In this document: piece by piece, positions 46,501 through 61,500 of the stretch
Layout: every line of letters starts with the position of its first letter
Position numbering within the stretch: the stretch's first letter is position 1
NCBI RefSeq assembly: GCF_014905175.1
Contig: NC_057788.1
Coordinates: forward strand, 3,534,001-3,598,000
From: Aphidius gifuensis
Lineage: Eukaryota; Arthropoda; Insecta; Hymenoptera; Braconidae
DNA length: 64,000 nt
Direction: 5' to 3'
Notes under the pieces: generated by a model
Told to the model about the DNA's origin: nothing
Database searches by the model: none
The model's input: the letters and a program-made list of their open reading frames with translations, nothing else
Made by a program: the position numbers and the translations under genes

Positions 46501-49500
46501 TTTTGAAAACAGTACGCGTAGTATCAAAAGGTATTATTTTATATGATCACGAATTTGTTAAATAAGATGGTGCACATGTATGGATATTTCATAGAAAGTG
46601 GTTATCGTTATGATAATGATAACTGACTCAACTTTGTACCATCTGCAAACTTCACTAACAATATTACAAGCACAAGTGTAATGCATTTTCATAATTGTGT
46701 CTTTGTTATTTTTTTTTTTTTTCAAATGAATATATCTACAATTAGATTAAGTATTATTATCATCACCATCAACTCGATACGTGCATAACAAGTACAGATA
46801 TTTTTTAAAATTTAAATTTTCTTAGTATTTATTTTCTTACAAATATTATATTATTATTTTATCGTTAATTAAATTCTAAATTTTTGGCACAGTGAATAAC
46901 AATTTTTCGAGATTGCATATTATCTGAATTTATACTGTTGTCTTGTTAGGTGAATTCCACTCGACAGAATTGTAGAAAGCTTCATTTTTTTTCTCAACAG
47001 CCATTATTATTTGTCAGAGCAAATCGTTGGTATTTTTTTTTTTTTTTGTTTTGTTATTATATTTTCTTTAACGAGCCCCTTTATTTTTATTGTTATTATA
47101 TTTTCATTATATAGTTTTATCTATTTATTATTATCATTATTATATATATATTTTTTTTTTGTATTGCTTATGAAGAGATACTTTGGTGTTTTTTTTTTTT
47201 TTATTCAAAAATGATTACAAAGCTTTTTTTTTTTTGATAATTTTAAAAATTACCACGTTCTTTTTTTCATGAAAAAGTTTTTTAGTTTTTTTGGTTTTAT
47301 TTAGTCAGTTTTTAACAGTCGAAATATTACCAGAAATTTTACTGAATCGTTGCACGGTCTTTTATTCTTTTTTTTTTTTTTTGCAACTTCCGTCAACAAG
47401 AGTCTCAATTTTTTTTTTTTTTTTTTCTCTCTCAACTTTTTTCTTGTGCGAATTGAGTGTCAAGGGGCTCCTTCGTTGACTGAATTTTTTCTCTTATTTT
47501 ATTTTTCGTAATTTACTTTTTCATTGAGGAATGTAATATTTACGAGATTCAAAAATGAAAAGAATAAATTGAAAGAAATTGTAAAAGCTTTTCATATATA
47601 TACACTGCAAATAAAAAATAAAATCATATGATAAAAATAAAATTCTTTGGATGTGCTCCAATTCTAAAACGTAAATTCCATATGAAAAATAAAAAATAAT
47701 ATTCATGTATATTACTGATAATATTGCACATGACATTGACAAATTTTTAAATGTCGATTGAAAATACAAAAGCATTTCAATATGTGTATATAAAAAAAAA
47801 AAATATTTGTTGAAAAAAGTAATTTTTTTTTTAAATATTTTTATCATTATTTGTTAGTGGTGTGTATAAGTTTGACAGAAACGTGCTATATACTTTGATG
47901 TTATTTTTTTTGTTTTAAATAAAATCAGTTTATAAAAAAATTGATTCATAAATTCCATTGAATCGTTGACATTTTATTTATTTATTTTTCCATTTGAAAT
48001 AAAATCTATAGATTCGTATATAATTTTTTATAACTTTGATGTTTTTAATGTGCAGTTAAAAAAATAAATAATTTACTTAAAGTCACTAAACATTATCGGA
48101 ATAAAAAATGAGTTGTGATGCAATTTGGTGCATTTGCGTTTATTACAAAGCAAAGCAAAGCGAAAAAAAAAATGTATAAAAAGAGATAGAGATAGAGTAA
48201 TAGTTGGCAATGAAAAAGCCATTGTGGCATAGAAAATTGCCAAGGTAAATGTGAATCATTTATGCAGTTAATATATATACATACAAGTTAACGAATAACA
48301 CCATTTCGTAACTCAAACAATATCGTATAATAGAAAATTTAAACATCTTTAAATTTAAAGACTTGATAAAATGTCAAAAGCACGTGGAATAATTCCCACG
48401 TTTATTCAGAATTGTAGATATTAAATTCTTTTTTTTTCTCTTTTTTTTTACTCCTTTTTTCGTGAATAATTTTCAAGTGTTACTATTTTTTTTTTTTTTT
48501 ATTCCAAAGATGATAGGAAAAAAAAAAAAAATTAAATAAATGGTTTTTACAAGCTTCTGCTTATAATTCAAAATTCTAAAATTGAAATAGTTTTTCATGC
48601 TAAGCTAGCGTTATATTCGTTCACCCTTGCAATCTCATTTTCATGATATACAGATGGGAAAATATCGAGATGAAAAATCCACATCTTTTTGCCATATTAC
48701 CATGTACACAGAATTATGGAAAATAATTTCCTTTTTTTTATAATGAAAATAGAAAAAAAAAAAAAAATAGAAAATTGCACTCTTATAATTTAGTAACTAT
48801 AATTTTTATTTATATAATTTTTTTTTCTTTTTTTAACCCTGTTTCTTGTGGTTGCATTGTGTTATATATATGCATTTTCTTTTTTCATCCCTCTTTGCCA
48901 CTTTTACCGCGCTAAAGGAGCCGCTAGATGTGTTATCTCTGATGAATTTATGCCCCTTTTTATAAGGATACTTTTCGTCTTCGTGAAGCATCATTCTCCA
49001 ATCTTTTGCTTTCTCTAATTTTTTTGTTTTTTTTTCATTCTTTTTTTCGCTTGTTCATCCTCTTTTGCCTCTTGAGTACTTGTCAAGAGAAGGGTTGCTC
49101 GAAAAAATTGTGAATGAGAAAAAGATGAAGATAAAAAAAAAAATTTATTTCTTTCTATTCTTTATGTACAATTCTTTTTCTTTTCATTTGTATTTTAATG
49201 TGAAACAAATCTTTATTTTCGAGACAAAAGAAAATGTATCATCCACGTTGTTATTTACGGTACACTTATTATATATAAAAAATAAAATTTTTTATGTCTC
49301 TGTCTGTGATTTTGTTATTTTTAATTTGCTTGAAAAATATATTTTTTATTTATTTACTGAATGTTTCGTTGTATAGCTATTTTTAGCTTCTAATTAGTTG
49401 AGTTATATTTACTCTTTACTTATCATTTGTTATATTTGTATGCTTGTTTAACAACTCAAAATCTTGATATGCTTGAGTAAGCACTCTTGTCCATCTCGAA

Positions 49501-52500
49501 GGCTTTGTTGATTTGTCATTCGGTGATAGCAAATTTGGCAACTATATTTATTTAAAAAAAAAGAAAAAAAAAATTATTATATTTTTTTTGTTTTTTAGAT
49601 AATATATACAATTTTTTCAATGGTCAAAATAATACAAATGTTTTTCATTGGATCTATCAAAGAAAATTGCATTTTCAAATTCAGTCGTTTGGAAGTGCTG
49701 TCCAATTTTCTAAATCTTTTTTTTTTTTTTTTTTTTTTTCTATCAGGGCAGTCGACCATGTACGACTTTAAGCTCTTTGTATATACCCAGAACCATCCAA
49801 TTCCTGTTGACTTTTTTTTTGTTCATTTATTTATTTTTCTGGCAAACTATACCAACATGTCCATCGTTCCAACAACTCTCGGTCCATGTTTTGTGTCTAA
49901 GAGGCTACATTGTTGTATAGATATATTAAAATCTTTTTTAGCCATACAATGTTCTCATCAAATTGTATATAAATATATATCGAATCATATAGAATCGAAA
50001 CGAGAATGAATTTTTTTATTTTTTTTCTAAATTTCTTTGAATTTGAACAACATGATTTGATCTTATATCAAAGAATGTAAATTCTTTCATCTACTATATA
50101 TACATTTGACCTTATTGTGGTGTTTTTTTTTTTTTTATTTTTTCTGTTTTTTTATGCTACAGGAGAGATGCATATGCAAGATTTTATGACATTTGCAAAG
50201 TCAGCATTGTTATTTTTTACTCTAGTTATTTTAATCGAGTCACGTAATATTTTTTTTACTTTTTAAATTTATTTCAAAATAATTTCTTTCTGTTTTTATA
50301 TATTTATATTAAATCATTAATATTTTTTTTACATATATTAATTAGTAGTTGATAATAAAAAAAAAAATATCTCGTGGATGGTTTCAATCTCTTGTTGAGT
50401 CAAGCATGATTTTATGATTGCTGTCTTTAATTATGATTATCCTGATCATCTTTTAACTTCAGTCGATAAAAAAAGAAAAAAAATGACAAATAAATAAAAA
50501 TAGGATAAAATTGATGTTTCTAGTGATATTCTTTGTCCGTGATGAATATCAAATACTATCAGACTTGAATCCTTACAAATAGAGGACATTCATGACCCAA
50601 CGTCCTATCTTTCAATCCATGGTCATTTGTGTTTGTTGGTTGGTGTCCCAAAAGACTTGACTTTGATATAACGAATCAAGCTGTGTAACATGCCACCAAT
50701 TTCAAGTACTTCTCTTTATCTTAATACAAAATTGATTGTATGTTAAAATTTTACTTTGTTTTCATTCATTCAACTGACTATTGTTTCAAAGACAAATAAA
50801 TTTTTACGATACATTTTATTAACTGTATTGTTCTTTATACAAATAATATCATGTTAACATTACAATCAAACTTGAATTTAATTATTTTTTATTGTCAATA
50901 TGTAAATTTATAAATGCAGTGTAATTATTGTTTTTTTAAATTTTATTATTTTAATTTGTTAAAGAAAGGTAAAAGAGAAAAAAAAATATTTACGATAAAG
51001 TTGAGAGAGAGAAAAAAATAAAGTAAATAATTTCAAAGTAAAAATGGCAAAGTGACATTGGTCCAATGTATGTCAGCGGAAATGAGCATTGTGAAGATTC
51101 TAAAGTACTAAAAAGCTACATGTCAGAGTTACAGTCACGTGTAGGTTTAATCCCAGGCAATAAACTGCCCCGTCGCTTTTCTCTGGACTCACTGTAACTG
51201 TGTTACTATATCCTTAACGTTCGTCGTTCCATCAAGTCTGTAATATTTTTTATTTTTTTTTTACTTGATATTTTCTTCTTCTTCTTCTTGCATTTGTAGT
51301 TGTGGTTCGTTGAGCTTTTATGGTTGGTTGAATCTGTATAAGTTGAAATAAGATGGACATATAATACCGAGTGAGATGGAATACATTTATATATGGTTCC
51401 AACACTTTTCCATACCTACTTTTTTTCATGACACGATTTTTGCCGTCATGATTATTTTTTTTTTTTCTTCTTTTATTGTCATTTTCTGTCTCAGTAAATT
51501 GGCGTAACTTTTACAGCAGTCATATATGACTGCGTACTTTCGTGTCATTCTTAACGACGTAATACATAACAAAATAACTTTTTTCTGTTAATTTTTTTTT
51601 TTTGATTAAAAATTAAATGAAGAAATAAAAAAATTAGTAAATTTAGTAGATTGAAAATTTCAAAAAAATATATCTTTTTTTTTTTTTTTTTGACTGTCGA
51701 ATCTGTAATTTAATTTAATTTTTTTTGAGCATTTGGCTTGATTTTGCAATGTGAAAATATTCATTTAATATTCTTTTGGTAAATAAACAATGAAAAAATA
51801 AAAAAGAAAAATGAATTTTAAGAGTTGGATATTTCTTTTTTTTTTTATTTGAATTTGGAAAAAAGTAGATTTATCGATGAATGGTCAGACGCGAGCGATT
51901 CTAGAGATTCTACTAAATATACGATCAGACGATATATAAAAGTATTTGTCGATGCGATTACATGAATGACGATCATACTTTTCCATATCTTTCTTTCGTA
52001 ATGTCTTATCGATTTATCGTATCTTTTTTTTTTGGGTTTTTTAATAATATTTATGATCATGGTGCAATGTTGAAGTTGTTTCAAAAGAACCAAAGCTTTC
52101 TTGAGTGCATTTAAGCTAAATAAGAATGATGACTATTGTCCATAGTGATATAAAAAATTGTAAATAATTTTATTTATCTATTTATTATTATTTAGAGGTT
52201 TTTTTAAAAAAAATTTAAAACGAAAAAACAAAAAAAAAGAAATATTTAACTCAGTGGAAAAAAAGTTTAATAAGAAAAAAAAACGTATCTAATTTTCTCG
52301 AGAATTTTCAACTCGTTTGTCACCTGGTTACTGGTTAAACCATAGAAACTTGAAAAAATTAAAAAATAAAAAAGAAAAAAAAAACATTATACCTACATAT
52401 AAAAATTGTGGAGAAAATAATGAAAATATTATATAATTCATTTGCGCAGTATTACATTCAAAAAAATATTTTTTTCATTAATATTTACGAAACTTAACAG

Positions 52501-55500
52501 CTTAATAATATACCGAGATTTTGCCTATAATGTTATGTTTTTATAATACAGTCAGTCAATCATATAATATTTAAAATGTGGTTTAATTATTTATTTTTTA
52601 AAATTATTTTTCATTTCTCTGTGTGTGGTTTTTCAAGGCAAAGTGAGTGGCTTTGTGTGTTGGCTAGCTGAAGAGAAAGCTCGAGGCTAAAAAAACCCAC
52701 AAATATAGGCGGTATGAAAACGAGAAAAAAAAAAAAACAAAATATATATATATACATAAACACAGAGAGACATAAAATATTGTTGAGGCCACTTACGATC
52801 GGACAGTCATGTCCGGCTTTTATCGCATAAGCTCCAGGGAATATTGTTCATATAAACAAAAACAACAACAAAACAAAAAACAACCAACAAGACCAAAATA
52901 GATCATCGTAAAATTTCAATTTATGGAAAATAACCAATTGTTTTTTATGATCTATTTTCAATTGTTGAATATAAAAATAATTTATTCAATTTATTATTCT
53001 TTTTTCTTGCTGATAATGATGTTGATGATAATGATGAATGTAAGACTTCGAAAAGTGATTAACGAGCTTGTAAAATTAACAAGTTTTACAAGTTTGAATG
53101 TGTTTTTTTTTTTGTACAACTGAAGCATGATTTGAAGAAGGTTATTCAACAAAAAAATGTTCAATCCACTTACAGTATATGTTTGAAAGTGCCGACTAAT
53201 CATCGTGACTTAATGATTAAAGTAAATTGTTAAATACATAGTCAATATTTTTGTCTAGTCAAAAGTAAATAAAATAAAATTTTACAAGAAAAATTTATTA
53301 TTCAATATAAATAAAAGAATAAAAAATAAAATCTATTTATTTATAAATCTACGTGATTTTTTTATATACAATTGAATAATATTTATGGTCAGTTTAAATT
53401 GTTATTATTATTTTCATAGAAACAATAAATATTGTTTTATATTTGAATGTGTATATTCAGAAATTATTCAACTGTCTCAATGGGGATAAAAAGGTTTTTT
53501 CTTGAAAAAAAAATATATGAAATACAAAGACATGATTTATATTCGATCGCGTTTCTTATGCATCGACTTGCTATTTTAAAAAACTGAGCACGTATCACTA
53601 AAGAAATGAAAAGAGCACCCACTACGTGGCTTCGTTTCTATGCTTGTTTTTTATTTATTTATTTATTTTTTTTTTTTATCATTTACATTTTCTTTCTACG
53701 CACGATCAAAAAATGATTGTTCGATTTCCTTTTTTTGCTTACTTTATTGCTTCAAAGTTATCTCATCGGTATAGTGAAAAAATAATAAAAAAATATATAT
53801 AGATAAAATAAATATAGATTAATAAAATAGCAATTTTATTTTCACGCCAAATACACAACTCAACGGGAAAAAAAAAATAAAAACAATCGTAAAAATAAAA
53901 TTTGAGTAAAAATAAGTATATTTGCAGAATGGAAAATTAATAATCCGTAAATTGTATTTTGATTTTATTTATTTTCATATTATATTATATACCAGATGCT
54001 CTATGTAAAAAAAGAATATAAAAAAATCGGAGAAAAAAAAACAACAATACGTGGAACGAAGAACCAACTACCAAGACATTATTATTTTTTTTTTTTTGAA
54101 TTTTTTTCTTTATTTCTTTTTCCTCTACCTCTTGGTAAAAACTGCGTTCTAAAATCTCATTATTTACTTACGCTTCTTGACTCGCTTTTTGTGAGCTTCT
54201 TTTTTGTATTATCATTATTATTTTTTTTATCTTTGAAAACATTGTTATCAGTATGTGTGCGCAATACTGGAAAGCATTTTTGACGGTCATTTTTCTTGTA
54301 CACACTGGACTGAAGACAGACTCAACTTGTATCCCTAGAGAAATTTTTATATTCAATTCATTCGGGGATTGGATTTTTTTAAAATAATTTTTTTTTTTTT
54401 TTATCGTTAAATATTGAGTGAATTCAAAATGACATTTTAAGTTGAATATAAAGTTTGATTGAAATTGGCCTTTTACCAACATTTACGTCATATATTCTAT
54501 CAGTTTAATATACAACTTGAGTTTACTTTTTAAAAGTCCATACACATCAGAGAGAAAACGTTTCTCTATATAGAGATATATAATATTTTTATTCGTGTCC
54601 AGTGTATATATACAGCTTACTTTTGGACTTAACTCTGTCAAAGACTTGGTGGTTATAACAGCTGAAACGAGCATCAACTGCCAACTTGCTCTCTATGTTA
54701 CTATCATTTATCTGCTATAACTTGTATATATATATATTTGGTTTTTTTTTTTATTTCTAACTCTCTTGCTTCATCATATATCCTCGTTTTTCAGCATCAA
54801 ACAGAATATATCGTTTAACATGCCAAGCACGCTCTACACACCGGTGTGCTGCTCAGTTTGCATTAATCTTTCTCGACTTTCTTCTTTTCATCATTTTTAA
54901 ACCCTTGGGAAAAATAATAAAACGAAAAGTCATTTTCACCTAGTCTTTTTTTTTTCCTCTCCACAATGTCACAACTTTTCTTTTTTTTTAATAATATATA
55001 TTTAATTTTAATTAACGAAGGATAATCTTATTATCATATTATTCAATTGATAAGATAATTTAATTTAAGATAATATTTAATTTGAAAATAAAAAAAAATT
55101 TATTGATATAAATTGATTTGATCATGAATAATTATTTAATATTAATTTTTCAATAGATTAATTTTTAAATAATAAATTGAGTATTGTTGAGACAAATTGA
55201 TTTGTATAATTTCAATTATAAATTACTTAAAAAATCCAATAATCATTAAATTATATCTTTGAAAATACTCCAAACTTTCTTATAAAATATTTAAGGGTAA
55301 ATTTAATTTTCTTCCAATTAATATTAATAAAAAATTAACAAAGTTTTTAGTGTTGTTGTTGATGATGATGATAATTTGAACGATATAGGAATATATTTTA
55401 ACTACACATGTTGAATTTAAATATTAGTTAACATTGACAAACTTAATCTCAACAACAACAACAACACATATGTGTGTGTTTATATTAATAATATTTCATG

Positions 55501-58500
55501 GCTCTCAAAACTTTATCAACTGTCTTAGTTGGTTATCATTTGACTGAGAATTATTACTGAATTGAACTTGAATATATGAAAGAGGAGAACGAGTCGTATC
55601 ATGTCGAGTGGTTTATTTGACTGTAAATTGTATTCATAAAACTATAATAGAATTATTAATACATGAATGTGTTTTATCAATATAAATATTTTCTATTTAT
55701 TTCATTTGCACTACATTGAAAATTTGAATTGATAAGAATTTTCTTTTTTTTCATTTTATCATTGTATGATGATGATGATGATGTTTATGAATTGATTTTG
55801 AAATGTTTCACGTATAAAGCTTTGGGAATTTTTAAATAATAATAATAAAAAAAAAAAAAAAGAAGAAATTCAAAGGCGTATATTAAAAATATTTTGGATA
55901 CCTGGAGAGATTCAAACTTTTGTGTTAAACTCGTGCTTTTTCTTTTTGTCTATTTACTCAGTGGAATGAAATAGATTCAAACCCAACATGATGAGATGCG
56001 ATGTTCGTTGAATTTTGAAAGTCAAGTTTAGTTTAATGAATGGGAATGCCGTAGGCAATGTAGAATGGTATTTTCAGTCTGAGTTTTCCCATAATTTTAT
56101 CTGAATACCGATTGCAAATTGTGATGATAAAAACATATACATGATATATTATTATTTGAATATTTAAAATACTTTTTTATCTGGGTATTGTAAATAAAAA
56201 TAAAAATTATATTTTTCATTATAAATAGAAGGATAAAAAGCGTGGGAAAATAAAAAAAATTTACTGTAAATGAATCGTTGAAATATAGAATTTTGCAATT
56301 TTTAAAATACATTTAGTATCCAAGTGCAGGTGATGAAGCATTCTCATGTTACAAAATGATAAGTAAATTGCAATTGACGTCATTCAAAAAAAAAAGAGCA
56401 AAATTTAAATTGTATATAGAATTGCGTGGTTAAAAAAAAAAAAAATAAAATGAGAGAAAAATATATATGACGACAAAAGAGAAATTGAGGTGGGTGATTT
56501 TGAGTATGGAAAAGAGAAAATATACAGATAAAAAGAGGAAGTGAATTGTGGAAATAAATAAAAACGAAAGAAAAAAAAAAACAAAAAGAATTACCGATAG
56601 AGTAAAGGTAGATCGAGTTATTCGATGGCTTCACGTTGAAACGATTCAACGCATTATCGCACCATTTGCGTAATCTACTGTGAACGTTTAAATCTACTTC
56701 GATGTACTTCAAACTCGTGAAAATTCACTGATCGTATAACGACTATATACGCTTGATATTTCAATCCACTATCGCAATTGTAATTAAATTCTTATATATT
56801 TATTTTAAACATGAATAATTTTTAAAATCAATATCATTGAATTTAATATTATTATTTTTTTCTATTTTTTTATTTATAAACTCAATATATATATTTACTA
56901 GAAAAAAAGAAAAAGAATAAAAAAAAAAAATTCAATCTAAACTGAAAACTTGAGACGAAAATTGCTCTCGTGACTTTTAGTACTTTGAAGTTGTCGTGTG
57001 AATAAGAGAAAAAAAAAAATAATAATAATAAAAAAATAGAGATGAAGAGAAAATAGTATTCCCAAGATCATGAAAATCGTGTTAGCACGTAGAAATAGGT
57101 ATATTAAAGTGGTACTGCAGGTTATAAGCATTACAGTTCTCTTGCACTTTTGAGAGAGAGAGGCCCAAGAGAAAGAGCAAGAATGTTGTGAGTTGAATAC
57201 AGTAGTTTTGTGTGACAAGAGTGTCAAAGATGTAAAATTGGTGTTCCGTTACCCCCAGTAGACAAGAATCAAGAATCATATATATATAGAATTAATGTTT
57301 AAAGGTACGTGTGTGTAGATGAGGGTTGCACTGGGACACATGAGATATTTCAGTATGACTCAAGGGTTATCGTCGTCATCCCCTAAAATTATAAGTCACA
57401 TGAGACATCGATGAAAATTTTGCTCATTTTGATCTCATCTTGTTTCATCTACCGTCCAATTTTCTTCTCAACTGTTTAACTTTTATATAAAAATTTTGTT
57501 TTTATTATATTTATTATCATTTTTTGAATATTTTTTTTTTTTTTTTTTAAATCGAAATAATATAATATAGATGTATAATTATCTTGAAAACAAAGTTATA
57601 TTATTAATATATAGTGTAATTATTATGGTTGCGTAATTATTTAGAAGTTTACACTGTTGTACAGAGAGAAACTATAAAATTTAATTATTGCTGTATTTAA
57701 AATCATTAAGATTTTGATTATAGACTGTCATTATTAATGCTTGTTCTTTTTTTTTGTGTGCATTCTGGTTATATCAAGTCCAGAATATATATATATCTAT
57801 ATCTTATGGCATTTATAATGCTCAACATGGGAAATTGAGCAATAAAATATTCACAAGTGCCTTTTATGATTAAAGTGAGAGGGATGTTTTAGATTTAACA
57901 AGTGAGTTTGTATCGTTTTATAACTCGTATGAAACGTGCTTTTTTTAATGTCATTTTTATATTTATACTGGTACTTTTATTTATTTTTTATTTATTTTAT
58001 TATAATAATTTCTATATCGTGATGAAAAATATTTAAAAATTTTTTTTCTATCAAATACAAGAGATATAATTATTTCATAACAATATACTTATTAAATTTT
58101 TCAAATATTTCATCAAAAATGCAAAATAAATTAATTTAATTTGAGGAAAAAAAATGAACTTTATCAGGTGATGAAAATTTTTTCTTAATGTATTATTATA
58201 TGAGGAAAAAAAAAAAAAATGTAATTTTAGAAAATAATTCTCAAGGTATATTTAATGTATTTTTCAACAATTAGCCGGTAATTGTCAATTAAAAAAAGAA
58301 AAAAGAAAAAAAAAATGATAATCACCTTTTCGAGGAAGTTTCTTTGAAAATATGGTTTGGTTTATGGTAGAATGGTTCGAGGGGAATTGATGGACATTGG
58401 ATGACTGAGGAAAATAAAGAAATAAGAGGGTGAAGGGAAAAATATAAAAAAAAAAAAAAAAAGGTGATAAAGATTGACAGGAATGAGAAAATACGAATAA

Positions 58501-61500
58501 AGAGAGTGGTAAATGTAAAAAAAAAAAAAAAAAAACAGATAGTTTGTGTTGTGAACTGGAAGTAACGATATTATGTTGGTAAAATCTGTGTGTGTGTGTA
58601 TGTAGGTCCAGTTAGGTGCTACTTTATGGGCAGTAACTGACATCGTAAACACGCCAAACACACGGTGTACAATGTCTATATGCCCCATATATGCTCAAAA
58701 CCTTTCTATCCTTTTACTCCATATTCGATATAGTATTCTATACTTAATATAGAATTTTATTACTTGTATTTTTTAACGATACATGCACTATACGAATTTA
58801 TAATCGTCAACGTTATGTTAGTATTTTGTGCTAATAAACAGTAACATAAATTTCATTTTTTAAAATGTGCATTAAATTATACATTTACAAAAATGTATAT
58901 ATTTTTTAAATATAATTTATATTTATTATAACAGTTTAAAATATACTTTTTTTTAACGCATTAACATGATGCTAAAAAACAATAATTATTAATATTATTA
59001 TTTTAATTTATGTCATTGATAATTGTGCGGTTATTTTTTTTTTATATAAAAAAAATTATTTTTTCTACTTTTACTTTAAATAAATCTTGAATTTCCTTTA
59101 TTCGTAAATAGTCAGCAATGTCTAGGGCATAAAAAAAAACATCTTTTAAAAGTACATTTATCCGTTGCATAAATCAAGAGTCATCAGGGATTACCACCAC
59201 TGAGGTTGTTTGAGTGTAACGAAATTCGAGAAGGATAAAATTACCAAATTTATAGCTGAGAAATTTTAACAAAGAGAATACACAATTATTATTATTTTTT
59301 TATTTAAAAAAATAATATATATATTCGTATGGTTAATTGAATTAAATTGGTTGATTATTTATGCTATCCATGTATAATATATCAAACGTGCTTGACCAGT
59401 ATTTCAACTAAAAAAATATATATTTCAAAAATAAATTCTCTCGTTCATAAAACATTTGTTATAATTTTTTTCATTTATTTACAATTTTTGATAATTGTTT
59501 TTCATGTAACTTATATATATGTATTTTAAAATTTATTTGGTAAATTGTATGTGATATTGATAAAAAAGAGAAAAAAAAAAACATTTAACTTGGGTCCAGT
59601 TTTGTGTGATGATGATACTTGAGAGAATAATTTACCGAGCGCTTTGGCATTGGTTGCAAGTTTGCCAATTTTTTATATTTTATTCTTTAAAAATTTTTAT
59701 TTCTTTTTTATTCTATTATATTTCGACTATTATCAGTTACCAATATAAAATAATTTTAAAATCATCTAGCATTACCAACACCATAAAAACACTCAACAAT
59801 TTTTATTATTATTTTTTTTTTCTTTTACTTGATATCTAGAGTGAGATAGATTCTGAGTATATATATACTATAGAATGATAAAGAAAAAATGTATCTTTTA
59901 TTTATTTTTCACCTTCTTTTGCACACTTTAATGCTCGCGGTGGTTTATGAATTGTCTGAACAAAGTTATGGCCGCCCCAGGAATCGTAAAATGCCATGGT
60001 ACCTTTACCCAGACCGGCTGTCGTTGACGTGGTACTATTACGTTTTTCTGCAACATTTCTTTTCGCACTTTTTTCTATTTTATTTTTATATTTTTTTCAA
60101 AAAAAAAAATAATAAAAAATCTACTTTTTTATCCTTTTGATTTCATATGCTCTTTACTATTTTTCACATTGAACTCAAGGAGTTCTAACAGTCCTAACAC
60201 TGGGACCAGCTATAATTTTTTTTTTTTTTTGATTTTTCTCTCTTCACTCCACATGAAAAAAAAAGTTTTATATTTTCGGAATTTTTATAACTGTGTGATT
60301 TGTTAATGCAAGATATGAATTGGCATTTTTTTATTTGTTTTTTATCATCTTGTGGTAGTTGATAGTCTTGGATGTGTTTGATGAGATGATAATAATGATA
60401 AATGATTTATCAATGTCCAAGCATATCAAGGGTATATAATCGTGATGTGAAAATCAACGACATATTGATGGCTTTTGATCAATATGTGTGACACTCTCGA
60501 CGAATTGATGACATTCCATTGTACCTGAGTTGAATATAAATTTCTTTAGTTACACTTGGACGCGTGCTATTTCAAAGTGTCAATTAATATTCATAAGACA
60601 TTAATAGTTCAAATAACTATAATAATAACTTATAAAAAATCCAGTGTCAATTGTTTAATGACTATTAGTTTAAAATATTCATTTTGTTTTGTTAAAATTA
60701 ATTATTTAGTTTATACTGTATTCTGTAATTAGTTCAAGTAAACATAAATTATGGAAATGTTTACAAAAAAGAGCGAGAGAGAGAGAAAAAGATAAAGTAT
60801 GAAAATTTACAAATTTAAGCGTACACTCGCGAATTTTGTCCACAATATAACAAATACGAGTGTGGTTTGTAAATTTGCAAACTCTGGATAGATTTTCTCT
60901 TCTCGTTAATTACCGTCAATTATTAATTTGCATGTTTATTTTGAGTACTGTGGTTAAAACAGTTGGCATTAATATGATTGAGTGAGATAAAAAGTATTTC
61001 AAATATATATATTTTGAGAGAGGTACAAATGCTTGCCAAATTACTAAACTCAATGTTATTCAAACATTCTAATGCTGTATGTCATATAATAATACACAAA
61101 CTTTCATCACTGATTATTTATTTTTTGCCATAAATAAATATTAAATAAATAAATATATAAATTCTCTATCCAGAATCTGAAAGAAAAAAAAAATGATAAA
61201 ATTAAACTTTTATCAACTCCATTATAGATTTTTTTTATTTTTTTTATTTTCTCAACACCTAGTAATCTTTGCTTCGTTATAGTTTCAACTTTTTTTTTTA
61301 TTTCTTTGATATTACTTTGTATATATACACGTAGTTTGTGATACTCTTTTCACTTGAGTTTACTTCACTTTTCAGCCATTTCACCTGGGTTGCAAGTTCA
61401 TTGGATGAGAAAAAATAATAAAAAAAAACAAAAAAAAAACAACTGATCACGATGGCCAGAGATCGTGCACAGGAATTGAATAATCTTGAGTATTTTTTTT

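Noticed and set aside
46073..50009. Several Phe/Leu/Ile-rich ORFs that look like membrane proteins
   Set aside because: They translate poly-T runs and show no conserved pattern.
52811..52829. CGGACAGTCATGTCCG short palindrome
   Set aside because: A 6-bp stem with a 4-base loop is common by chance in 64 kb and has no context.
56580..56712. Minus-strand ORF start (MKYIEVDLNVHSRLRKW...) of exon-like composition
   Set aside because: Only about 40 ordinary residues before it turns into Phe-rich tract reading; no clear donor or partner exon.
59889..60140. 83-aa plus-strand ORF with a signal-peptide-like start (MYLLFIFHLLLHTLMLAVVY)
   Set aside because: The hydrophobic start and end are readings of T tracts; no domain, no splice context, single chance ATG.
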